Below are positions 24,393-32,102 of a stretch of DNA of 64,000 nt, in pieces; position 1 is the first letter of the stretch, and each line of letters starts with the position of its first letter. The stretch covers positions 42,509 to 106,508 of the forward strand of contig JAWZDV010000095.1 of assembly GCA_034142505.1 (NCBI GenBank), in the 5' to 3' direction. This DNA is from Hungatella_A sp034142505 (lineage in GTDB: Bacteria; Bacillota; Clostridia; Lachnospirales; Lachnospiraceae). The notes under the pieces are model-generated. The model had not been told where the DNA came from. It searched no databases and was given only the letters and a program-made list of their open reading frames with translations. The position numbers were made by a program, and so were the translations under genes.

Positions 24393-26621
24393 TCAGGTCT
24401 GGGATGGAGAGGTTTCGGCGGCGCCCCCCGTTCCCGAGGTCTCCGCCGCTCCAGACGTGCTTTCCGGCACATCCTGTCCTGCCGTTTCGTCTGCTGTCCC
24501 GCCTTCCTCTCCACTGGTTTCCCTGTCTCCCGCCGGCGCGCCGTCAAGCCCAAGGCCTCCTTCCGGCACCACCTCGTCGGTCTCATAAACTCTTGTCTCC
24601 GGCTCAGTCTCTGGCTCGGAGGTCTCCCCTTCCCCGGCCGGATTGCCGGTATTGTCCGTGATTCCCTCCTGCAGCGGCTGCCCGTCCTGCTCATCAGGGG
24701 ATTCCGGAAGTTCAATATCCGGGAAGATATTCATATAAGGAAGAATGTCCTGCATAATTTTCGAAAATACTCTGGCGGAAAAGGCGCTGCTCACCTTCAG
24801 GGTATCCACCTGCGGCTCATCGATCACCACATAAACAAGAACCTGAGGGTCATCCACCGGAGCAAATCCGCAGAAGGACACCACATATTTTTTCAGTTCA
24901 CGCGGCACCTTCTCGGCGGTACCGGTTTTGCCGCCTACCCGGTAACCCGGCACCTGCGCCGCCTTGCCGGTTCCTTCATTTACCGTTCTCTCCAGAGCGT
25001 CCCGGATAAACTTGCTGGTATTCTCAGACACAGTTTCCCTCACAAGAACCGGGTCCAGCTTCTTCACCACTGCTCCCTGTTCGTTGAGCACCTGCTTCGC
25101 CACATGGGGCTCATAGTAGGAACCGCCGTTGATGACAGAGGAAAATGCCGCCGCCATCTGCACCATCGTACAGTTAAATCCCTGTCCAAAGGAACTGGTC
25201 GCCAGCTCCGCCGGTCCCATGGTCTTATTGTTGTATACCAGAGTAGCCGCGTCCGCCTCCCCCGGCAGATCAATGCCCGTCTTCTGTCCAAAGCCAAACA
25301 TGTCTAAATATTTCAGGAATCTGGTCTTACCTTCTTTTTCCGCAATCTGCATCATGGCGTCGTTGCAGGAGACAATCAAGGTCTCGTCCAACGCCAGATC
25401 GCCGTGGCCGCCCTTCGCATAAGCCGTACATTTGATATCGTAAATATCCACATGCTGCAAACCGTCACAGAACAGATGGGTGTTCGTGTTGATCACCGCA
25501 TCCTCCAGTCCCGCCGACACCGTAAAGATCTTGGACGGGGAACCGGGCTCAAAGGTATCGCTGACACAGAAGTTCCTCCACATCTTGTTCCACGCCTCCA
25601 CCTGGGCGTTGGTATCCATGGCGTCAATCTCCGCCTGGGTATAGTAGCCGGATAAATCTCTCGGGTTGTTCAAATCATACCGCTTGTCCGTGGCCATAGC
25701 CAGGATCTCACCGTTTCGCGGGTCCATCACCAGCACGCCCATCTGCTTGCTGCCGGTCTCCGCCTGGAACGCGTCGATCTGCTTCTCCACCATGTTCTGG
25801 ATGTTCACGTCAATGGTGGAAACCACCGTGTTGCCGTTGGTGGCCGATTTGATGACGGTCTCCATATTGGAATCGTCATTTAAATAGCCGTACTCTCTTC
25901 CATTGGTTCCAATTAAAGTGCTGTTGTAAAACTGCTCGATGCCGCCGGTTCCCTCGGAGCTGTCGCTTCCCGAAAAACCAATCAGGTTACAGGCCAGCGC
26001 CGAGTAGGGATACAGCCGTTTGTATTCGTCCTCAAACCAGACTCCGTACACCCGGTTCTCCACCTTGGCTTCCTTGAACGCGTCATTCGTCGCTTTTTTT
26101 AACGCCTCAAACTCTTCTTTTTTATCATAGCTCAGTCTCCGCTCATAACGCAGATACCGGGAATCCTTCTTCTCCTCAATGGCCGCCATCAGCTCCGCCC
26201 GGTCATATCCAAAGCACTGCACCAGAGCGTCTACCGTGGGCGCCAGATAATATTTGTCACCGCCATTTTCATAAATCTGTCCCGGGTCAATGATCAGGTT
26301 GTAAACCTTCTCACTGGTAGCCAGGTAGGTGCCGTTCCGGTCGGTAATATCCCCCCTCCGGTACGGCAGCGTCCGGCTGTCGTAGGAAGAATGCTGGGAC
26401 AGCACTACCTTGGTATACTCTTCATTTTTATTGTCCACCAGATTGTAAAGCACCAGAACCAACGCAAACAAAGCCAGCATGATTACGATTACCGTAACTG
26501 CCAGCTTTTCCTGCATGTATTTTTGAAATGGTTTTCTCAAATTTTCTGTACTGTTGACTCTGTTTTTATTGTTTGTCTTTTTTGTCTTATTTGTATGATT
26601 AGTGTTGTGGGATGTCTTCAT
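24393..26621 (-). CDS. ftsI: Class B penicillin-binding protein, FtsI/PbpB-like, with acidic tail
   Basis: 742 residues. Thr/Asn/Lys-rich cytosolic N-terminus, membrane helix at about 40-62, dimerisation domain, and transpeptidase motifs SPSK (361-364), SCN (418-420) and KTG (565-567). The last 90 residues or so are rich in Glu, Pro, Thr and Gly and look disordered. It makes septal cross-links. The ATG at 26621 overlaps the ftsL stop by 23 nt; the ribosome site is not obvious, which suggests translational coupling. Confidence 0.9.
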   Translation of the reverse strand: MKTSHNTNHTNKTKKTNNKNRVNSTENLRKPFQKYMQEKLAVTVIVIMLALFALVLVLYNLVDNKNEEYTKVVLSQHSSYDSRTLPYRRGDITDRNGTYLATSEKVYNLIIDPGQIYENGGDKYYLAPTVDALVQCFGYDRAELMAAIEEKKDSRYLRYERRLSYDKKEEFEALKKATNDAFKEAKVENRVYGVWFEDEYKRLYPYSALACNLIGFSGSDSSEGTGGIEQFYNSTLIGTNGREYGYLNDDSNMETVIKSATNGNTVVSTIDVNIQNMVEKQIDAFQAETGSKQMGVLVMDPRNGEILAMATDKRYDLNNPRDLSGYYTQAEIDAMDTNAQVEAWNKMWRNFCVSDTFEPGSPSKIFTVSAGLEDAVINTNTHLFCDGLQHVDIYDIKCTAYAKGGHGDLALDETLIVSCNDAMMQIAEKEGKTRFLKYLDMFGFGQKTGIDLPGEADAATLVYNNKTMGPAELATSSFGQGFNCTMVQMAAAFSSVINGGSYYEPHVAKQVLNEQGAVVKKLDPVLVRETVSENTSKFIRDALERTVNEGTGKAAQVPGYRVGGKTGTAEKVPRELKKYVVSFCGFAPVDDPQVLVYVVIDEPQVDTLKVSSAFSARVFSKIMQDILPYMNIFPDIELPESPDEQDGQPLQEGITDNTGNPAGEGETSEPETEPETRVYETDEVVPEGGLGLDGAPAGDRETSGEEGGTADETAGQDVPESTSGAAETSGTGGAAETSPSQT

Positions 26622-27105
26622 ACTGTCTTATATACTCGCTTTCTGTCTTATCATACAGAAGAACCTGATCTTTATTGGCATACACCATGCCCAGTTCCTC
26701 CGTAGCTACCTTATACACATAATCCAGGTCCACGTAAGTATTAATTCTGATAGCCAGCGCGTCGTTTTCCGACTTGACAGACTCCACCTGCTGCTCCAGC
26801 TGCTCGATATTGTTGATCTTCGCGGTAATCGAAGACTGGAGATGCAGATAATTCACACACAGATAGAGAGCACAGCATGCAGCGATCACAAGGCCGATCA
26901 GGTACGGAAGGTCCATCTGTAATGCCTTCTCCTTGTTTCGTCTGACTGTATAACCGACTTTTGTATGTTGTTGTCTCTTTGGTGTCGCGTGTCGAACCGG
27001 CGCCTGGACTGTTGCCAGCTTACGTGCGGTATTGCCCTCTACATAGGCCTGGCCGTTCGTATTTCTACCAACAGGCCGCCTAGTGACAGGTCGATTTCCA
27101 GCCAT
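26599..27105 (-). CDS. ftsL: FtsL-like septum formation protein
   Basis: 168 residues: basic N-terminus (about 1-65), one membrane helix (about 66-84) and a coiled coil (about 88-120; SITAKINNIEQLEQQVESVKSEN) ending in a short VATEELGM segment as in FtsL/DivIC. Position between rsmH and the PBP gene supports FtsL. ATG 27105 is chosen for GGGAGG at 8 nt; the 36 residues upstream in frame are not supported. Confidence 0.8.
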   Translation of the reverse strand: MAGNRPVTRRPVGRNTNGQAYVEGNTARKLATVQAPVRHATPKRQQHTKVGYTVRRNKEKALQMDLPYLIGLVIAACCALYLCVNYLHLQSSITAKINNIEQLEQQVESVKSENDALAIRINTYVDLDYVYKVATEELGMVYANKDQVLLYDKTESEYIRQYEDIPQH

Positions 27106-27145
27106 ACTCTTCCTCCCTCTAGCTTCGTTTATAACTGCCAAACAG

Positions 27146-28081
27146 TTACCTTCGCTCAAACACCCGCAGTTTGGAACTCTTCGAGCGTTTGTTCTCCTCC
27201 AATTCCTCCTCACCGGGAAGGATCGGCTTTCTCGTTACCACCCGTCCCTTGCTCACTTTACCGCAGACGCAGACCGGAAAATCCGGCGGGCAGGTACAGG
27301 GGTTTTCGTTGTTTCGAAATCTTGTCTTGACAATCCGGTCCTCCAGCGAATGAAAGGTGATAATGCTCAGTCTCCCACCGGGATTCAATAAATCAATCAT
27401 GGTGTCAATGGAGTTGTTTAACACTTCCAATTCCTGATTCAGTTCAATACGGATTGCCTGAAATGTCTTTTTGGCGGGATGGCCGCCCACAGCCCGGACC
27501 TTCATGGGAATCGCTGCCTTGATGATCTCAATCAACTGTCCCGTGGTCTCGATGGGGTGGTCCTCTCTCGCTTTCACGATATGTTTAGCGATATTCTTCG
27601 CAAACTTGTCTTCTCCATAGTCGCGGATGATCCGGTACAGATCAAACTCACTGTACGTATTCACGATATCCGCAGCCGTTTCCTCTTTCCGCTGATCCAT
27701 CCTCATGTCCAGCGGCGCATCTTCCCGGTAGGTGAATCCCCTGTCAGCCGTGTCCAGCTGATAGGAAGACACACCCAAATCCAGGTAGATACCGTCTACT
27801 TTCCTTATCCCTAAATCCTGTAATACCGTCCTGATGTTCTCATAGTTGCTTCTCACTATGACTACCTTATCCTTATATCCTTTCAACCGGTCCGTGGCTG
27901 CCGCGATGGCGTCCGCGTCCTGGTCGATCCCAATAATCCTGCCGTACTCTCCAAGCCTTTTGCACACCTGAAAGGCATGTCCGCCCCCACCGAGGGTCCC
28001 GTCCACATAAATGCCGTCGGGCTTCACATTCAGGCTGTCAATGGTTTCCTCTAATAGTACGGATTTGTGTTCAAACATCAT
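27146..28081 (-). CDS. rsmH: 16S rRNA (cytosine-1402-N4)-methyltransferase
   Basis: 311 residues. SAM site YVDGTLGGGGHA, catalytic-region segment LDLGVSSYQLDTADRGFTYREDAPLDMRMD, and late ITFHSLEDRIVK define RsmH (MraW). It overlaps the mraZ stop by 4 nt (ATGA). It precedes ftsL in the conserved mra order. Confidence 0.96.
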   Translation of the reverse strand: MMFEHKSVLLEETIDSLNVKPDGIYVDGTLGGGGHAFQVCKRLGEYGRIIGIDQDADAIAAATDRLKGYKDKVVIVRSNYENIRTVLQDLGIRKVDGIYLDLGVSSYQLDTADRGFTYREDAPLDMRMDQRKEETAADIVNTYSEFDLYRIIRDYGEDKFAKNIAKHIVKAREDHPIETTGQLIEIIKAAIPMKVRAVGGHPAKKTFQAIRIELNQELEVLNNSIDTMIDLLNPGGRLSIITFHSLEDRIVKTRFRNNENPCTCPPDFPVCVCGKVSKGRVVTRKPILPGEEELEENKRSKSSKLRVFERR

Positions 28082-28503
28082 ATACCCAGACCTTCCATGT
28101 TTTCTGCAATCTCTTCCATGTCATCATAAACGTTGGCGGTAGTCCAGGATTCCTTACTCCAGATCTCAATCCTGCTCCCTACGCCTACCAAAACCGCGTC
28201 TTTCTCAATGCTGGCAAACTCACGTAAGATGGCAGGAAGTAAAATCCTTCCCTGCTTGTCCACTTCACAGGTGGTCGCTCCTGCCAGGAAAAACCTGGAG
28301 AACTTTCTGGCGTTGGTGTTGGTGAGTGGTAATGCGTGAAGCTTTTCTTCCAATGATTTCCATTCGGAGTTCTCATACACGAAAAGGCAGCCGTCTAAGC
28401 CCTTCGTCACAACGAATTCATCGCCTAGCTGCTCCCGGAATTTGGAAGGAACGATGAGACGTCCTTTTGCATCCACTGTATGGTTGTACTCTCCCATGAA
28501 CAT
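28078..28503 (-). CDS. mraZ: Transcriptional regulator MraZ
   Basis: 141 residues, two AbrB/SpoVT-like repeats: GEYNHTVDAKGRLIVPSKFRE and TTCEVDKQGRILLPAILREFA. MraZ binds repeats in its own promoter and represses the mra operon. ATG 28503 with AGGTGA at 6 nt is preferred; the frame opens at 28521. First gene of the division cluster, with four probable MraZ boxes at 28577-28613. Confidence 0.95.
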   Translation of the reverse strand: MFMGEYNHTVDAKGRLIVPSKFREQLGDEFVVTKGLDGCLFVYENSEWKSLEEKLHALPLTNTNARKFSRFFLAGATTCEVDKQGRILLPAILREFASIEKDAVLVGVGSRIEIWSKESWTTANVYDDMEEIAENMEGLGI

Positions 28504-28576
28504 CGAAATCACCTGCTTCACTTTTGGCGGCCGTTTTGGTGTCTCACCACAACCACCACCAATTCATCCCTCTATC

Positions 28577-28613
28577 ACCATTTCCTACCACTTTACACCA
28601 CTTCGTACCACTT
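28577..28613 (-). promoter_or_regulatory. Four MraZ boxes at 10-bp intervals
   Basis: On the minus strand AAGTGGT occurs at 28613-28607, 28603-28597 and 28593-28587, and AAATGGT at 28583-28577, each exactly 10 bp apart. Known MraZ operators are short G-rich direct repeats on a 10-bp pitch. They begin about 9 bp downstream of the -10 box, across the expected start site, as required for repression. Confidence 0.8.
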
Positions 28614-28621
28614 GTATCCTA

Positions 28622-28650
28622 ATTCTAGTATAAATGTAAGAAAAAAGCAA
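28622..28650 (-). promoter_or_regulatory. mra operon promoter
   Basis: TTGCTT (28645-28650) and TAGAAT (28622-28627), 17-nt spacer, minus strand, next to the MraZ boxes. Confidence 0.65.
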
Positions 28651-28716
28651 GAAAAAAATGCAAAAAATAGGGCAGCTGCAAAGGTTTTTGCAACTGCCTC
28701 TATATGTGCGATTCTT

Positions 28717-28881
28717 TTAAAATTCAGCCACTATATATCGTTCGATCAAACTGTCCAGCTTTACGCTGTTCTCATAAATCAATTCGTACTTCTGCCCCTC
28801 GTCGATGCTTTCGTTTAGTGCTTTTCTCGCCTGCTCAATTTTATTAATCAGGTCGGTCTTCATTTCTTCTCTCGCACCCAT
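28717..28881 (-). CDS. Spo0E-like sporulation regulatory peptide
   Basis: 54 residues from ATG at 28881 with AAAGGAG at 8-9 nt. The C-terminal half reads NSVKLDSLIERYI, close to the Spo0E family signature SxxLDxLIxxY, on two predicted helices. Spo0E-type peptides dephosphorylate phosphorylated Spo0A and delay sporulation. It is 5 nt after lgt, so it should be co-transcribed with it. The family call rests on one motif and size. Confidence 0.75.
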   Translation of the reverse strand: MGAREEMKTDLINKIEQARKALNESIDEGQKYELIYENSVKLDSLIERYIVAEF

Positions 28882-28886
28882 ATGTG

Positions 28887-29762
28887 CTATTCTCCTTTAG
28901 TACTTTGCTTTATTTGTCTGTGTTTCCAAATCAGTAGCGCCGCCGATATCAGGACTAAAATAAGTGACAAAGCCTGAGATACCGGTATTCCTGTGTTGAA
29001 GAAAATCAACTGATCAGTACGGAGGCCTTCAATCCATACCCTGCCAAGGCCGTAGCCCAGCAGATAGATGAGCATCATCTCCCCTTCAAATTTCTTGCGG
29101 TGGCGGTACCAGAGCATGAATGCAAGCACTCCCAGGTTCCAGACAGACTCATATAAAAATGTGGGATGTACCTGAATATACTCAATGCCGTTTTCCACAA
29201 TCAAGTGATTCAATAAGTCACTGGAAATCATACTTTCATTTACCAGAGACCGTTTGAGCCTCATAGCCAGAAGGCTATCAGTATAACCTCCGAAAGCTTC
29301 ACAATTAAAGAAGTTTCCCCAACGTCCGATGATCTGCCCTGTGATCAGTCCAAGACAGCCACTGTCTGCCATGGTAAAAAATGACAGTTTCTTCACTCTG
29401 GTGTACACTGTCAGAGTAATGACTGCTGCGATCACGCCACCGTAGATGGCCAGCCCGCCGGCCCGCAGATTCAGGATTTGGATCAGGTTGTCTTTATAGT
29501 TGTCCCACTCAAAGGCGACGTAATAAAGTCTCGCTCCAATAATTGAGAATATAATGGCATATAATGCAAAGTCTAAGTAATCTTCGGGATTCTGCCCCCT
29601 TCTTTTCGCATCTGACTGCGCAACCCAGATGCCGGCTAACATACCCAATCCGATAATCAATCCGTAAAACGTGATCGGGAATCCGAAGACTGAGATACTG
29701 TTCCGTAGATGTTCAATCCTGATACCCAGATGCACGAAACTAATATCTGCTACTGTAATCAT
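28887..29762 (-). CDS. lgt: Prolipoprotein diacylglyceryl transferase
   Basis: 291 residues, seven membrane helices. Transfers diacylglycerol to the lipobox Cys of prolipoproteins such as MetQ and the sugar-binding protein in this window. The Lgt signature GLITGQIIGRWGNFFNCEAFGG and YGGVIAA are present. ATG 29762 is chosen with AAAGGAG at 8 nt; 23 upstream in-frame residues run into the promoter. Confidence 0.94.
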   Translation of the reverse strand: MITVADISFVHLGIRIEHLRNSISVFGFPITFYGLIIGLGMLAGIWVAQSDAKRRGQNPEDYLDFALYAIIFSIIGARLYYVAFEWDNYKDNLIQILNLRAGGLAIYGGVIAAVITLTVYTRVKKLSFFTMADSGCLGLITGQIIGRWGNFFNCEAFGGYTDSLLAMRLKRSLVNESMISSDLLNHLIVENGIEYIQVHPTFLYESVWNLGVLAFMLWYRHRKKFEGEMMLIYLLGYGLGRVWIEGLRTDQLIFFNTGIPVSQALSLILVLISAALLIWKHRQIKQSTKGE

Positions 29763-29790
29763 TATGTATGCTCCTTTCAAGGTTTTCTCC

Positions 29791-29819
29791 ATTTTAACGC
29801 CTAAAGTGCGAAAATGCAA
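29791..29819 (-). promoter_or_regulatory. Promoter of lgt and the Spo0E-like gene
   Basis: TTGCAT (29814-29819) and TAAAAT (29791-29796), 17-nt spacer, minus strand. GTGCGA and TCGCAC at 29807-29832 form an inverted repeat around the -35. Confidence 0.6.
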
Positions 29820-29979
29820 CGAAAATCGCACGACAAATTTTTACAAAGATAGACATATTTGTCGAATCCCCGGCTCATCAGTCATATTTAGTCTTTTATT
29901 TCCCTGGGTTTTATGATATGCTTATTTAGTTATAGACAAATAAGATAAATATTTATCAGATATAGGAAGGTAACCGGTT

Positions 29980-31077
29980 ATGAAATTAGGTATTGTTGGT
30001 CTGCCTAATGTAGGCAAAAGTACATTATTCAACTCCCTGACAAAGGCTGGCGCGGAGTCCGCCAACTATCCGTTCTGCACCATCGACCCCAACGTGGGCG
30101 TGGTACCCGTTCCGGACGAGCGGTTAAAGCTGCTGGGAGATTTATATCATTCCAAGAAGGTAACTCCGGCTGTGATTGAGTTTGTGGATATCGCCGGACT
30201 GGTAAAAGGAGCTTCCAAGGGAGAGGGTCTGGGCAACCAGTTCTTATCCAATATCCGCGAGGTGGACGCCGTCGTTCATGTGGTCCGCTGTTTTGAGGAT
30301 GGCAATGTGATTCATGTGGATGGCAGTGTGGACCCGCTCCGGGATATCGAGACCATCAACTTGGAATTAATCTTCTCCGATATCGAAATTCTGGACCGGA
30401 GGATTGCCAAGACCGCAAAGGCGGCCAACAATGACAAGGCTCTGGCAAAGGAGCTGGTGATCTTAAAGGACATCAAGGCGCATTTGGAGGATGGCAGACT
30501 GGCCCGGAGTTTTGCAAGTGACGACGAGGACGTGACCGCGTTCCTGAACTCACTGAATCTGCTGACCTGGAAACCGGTGATCTTTGCCGCCAACGTGGGC
30601 GAAGATGATCTGATTGACGACGGAGCGAACAATCCTTATGTCCAGGAAGTCCGCAAGTTTGCTTCTGAGAATGCTTCCCAGGTGTTTGTCATCTGCGCCC
30701 AGATCGAGCAGGAGATCGCGGAGCTGGAAGAAGATGAGAAAAAGATGTTCTTAGAGGAACTGGGACTGAAAGAGTCCGGTCTGGAGAAATTGATTGCCGC
30801 CAGCTATGAGCTGCTGGGGCTGATCAGCTATCTGACCTCCGGGGAGGATGAGACAAGAGCCTGGACTATCAAGGTGGGCACAAAGGCGCCCCAGGCTGCC
30901 GGGAAGATCCATACGGACTTTGAGCGCGGGTTTATCCGGGCTGAGGTTGTGAATTATCAGGATCTGCTGGACTGCAAGACGTATCCGGCCGCCAAGGAAA
31001 AAGGATTGGTCCGGGTGGAAGGCAAAGATTATGTGGTGAAAGACGGAGATGTGATTTTGTTCCGTTTTAATGTCTAA
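29980..31077 (+). CDS. ychF: Ribosome-binding ATPase YchF
   Basis: 365 residues, the family length. N-terminal Obg-like G domain (GIVGLPNVGKSTLFNSLTKAGAESANYPFCTIDPNVG), a coiled-coil insert and C-terminal TGS domain (AWTIKVGTKAPQAAGKIHTDFERGFIRAEV). YchF/OLA1 prefers ATP and binds the ribosome. ATG 29980 with AGGAAGG upstream. Confidence 0.96.
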   Translation: MKLGIVGLPNVGKSTLFNSLTKAGAESANYPFCTIDPNVGVVPVPDERLKLLGDLYHSKKVTPAVIEFVDIAGLVKGASKGEGLGNQFLSNIREVDAVVHVVRCFEDGNVIHVDGSVDPLRDIETINLELIFSDIEILDRRIAKTAKAANNDKALAKELVILKDIKAHLEDGRLARSFASDDEDVTAFLNSLNLLTWKPVIFAANVGEDDLIDDGANNPYVQEVRKFASENASQVFVICAQIEQEIAELEEDEKKMFLEELGLKESGLEKLIAASYELLGLISYLTSGEDETRAWTIKVGTKAPQAAGKIHTDFERGFIRAEVVNYQDLLDCKTYPAAKEKGLVRVEGKDYVVKDGDVILFRFNV

Positions 31078-31094
31078 ACTCTATAAAATGATTT

Positions 31095-31119
31095 GGCCGC
31101 CGGGCGTTGCCCGGCGGCC
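31095..31119 (+). terminator. Hairpin between convergent ychF and the DUF1292 gene
   Basis: Perfect 11-bp GC-rich stem with a GTT loop. The T-tracts on both sides are weak, so it could terminate or block convergent transcription. Confidence 0.6.
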
Positions 31120-31128
31120 AGTTTACTC

Positions 31129-31479
31129 TTATTCCTCTGTTTCCTCTACTTCGTCTTCTCCTACCAGTTCGTCGTACTCCTGGCTGTCCAGCAGTTCGTC
31201 GAAGGCATCCGCCACGATCTCGTATTCGTCGTCATCTTCAATATTCTCAAGGTTCGGCTGTCCATCCTCTGTTTCGGAATAGCGGTACAGGTACACCTCC
31301 CCCTCATCTGCCTCTTCTCCCTCAATCGGAAGCAGCGCGATGTAATCTTTTTCGCCTGCTGTAAAGATGGTCAGCACGACGCACTCCACTTCGGTATTAT
31401 CTTCCAGGGTCAGGGTTACTGTCATCTCTTCCTGTCCATCTTCGTTGCATCCGCAATCACAATCTTCGCTATGTCCCAT
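31129..31479 (-). CDS. DUF1292 domain protein
   Basis: 116 residues, very acidic. Starts with a Cys/His-rich stretch (HSEDCDCGCNED) and then the DUF1292 core VTLTLEDNTEVECVVLTIFTAGEKDYIALLP and YLYRY. Common in Firmicutes; function unknown. ATG 31479 has GAGAGG 7 nt upstream and is preferred over 31506, which lacks a site. It has its own promoter. Confidence 0.88.
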   Translation of the reverse strand: MGHSEDCDCGCNEDGQEEMTVTLTLEDNTEVECVVLTIFTAGEKDYIALLPIEGEEADEGEVYLYRYSETEDGQPNLENIEDDDEYEIVADAFDELLDSQEYDELVGEDEVEETEE

Positions 31480-31540
31480 GTCGGTACCTCTCTTTTCTTC
31501 ATTCATAGTTTATGATGGCAGCTCGTACCTGCCTAATCAC

Positions 31541-31569
31541 ACTTTATCAAAAACTTATGGGAAAATCAA
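31541..31569 (-). promoter_or_regulatory. Promoter of the DUF1292 gene
   Basis: TTGATT (31564-31569) and TAAAGT (31541-31546), 17-nt spacer, minus strand. Confidence 0.5.
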
Positions 31570-31577
31570 GGGTTTTC

Positions 31578-32102
31578 TTAATACTCAATCCCCTCTCTCG
31601 CCGCCACCCCATGATCAAAGGGATGTTTCCCTTTTTTCACCTCGGAAATGTAGTCGGCCCGGGCCTGCAATTCCTCCGATGGATTGCGGCCGGTCATGAC
31701 GACTTCCAGGCGGCCGGGACGGTTGTCCAAGAATTGGCAGAGACGTTCCTCGTCCACCAAATGACAGGTACAGGCAGCCATGATCTCATCTAAGATCAGC
31801 AGATCAGTCTGATTGTCGGTGGCAGCGGACCAGGCCCGTTCCAGCAGTTGGCTGTAATACCGGGCGGCTTCCCGCTTCTGGTCTTCTGTCATCTGGAAAT
31901 AAAAGCCGAAGGTCTTCTCGCAGGGAAGAACCGTGATGCCGGGGATGCTTCTAAGAACCTCCACCTCTCCGGAATCCTCCGTCTTTAGGAACCTGGCAAT
32001 CACCACGCGTTTCCCGCGGCCTGCGGCCCGGACTGCGAGGCCGACAGCGGCTGTGGTTTTGCCTTTTCCGTCTCCGCAGTAAATATGAACGTATCCTTTC
32101 AT
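31578..32102 (-). CDS. cobO: Cob(I)yrinic acid a,c-diamide adenosyltransferase
   Basis: 174 residues. P-loop YCGDGKGKTTAAVGLAVRAAGRGKRV and LILDEIMAA are the CobO/BtuR (CobA-type) signatures. It adenosylates corrinoids to make coenzyme B12 forms. No other cobalamin gene is near. It starts inside the stop of the upstream helicase (ATGA overlap), so it is coupled to it. Confidence 0.92.
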   Translation of the reverse strand: MKGYVHIYCGDGKGKTTAAVGLAVRAAGRGKRVVIARFLKTEDSGEVEVLRSIPGITVLPCEKTFGFYFQMTEDQKREAARYYSQLLERAWSAATDNQTDLLILDEIMAACTCHLVDEERLCQFLDNRPGRLEVVMTGRNPSEELQARADYISEVKKGKHPFDHGVAAREGIEY

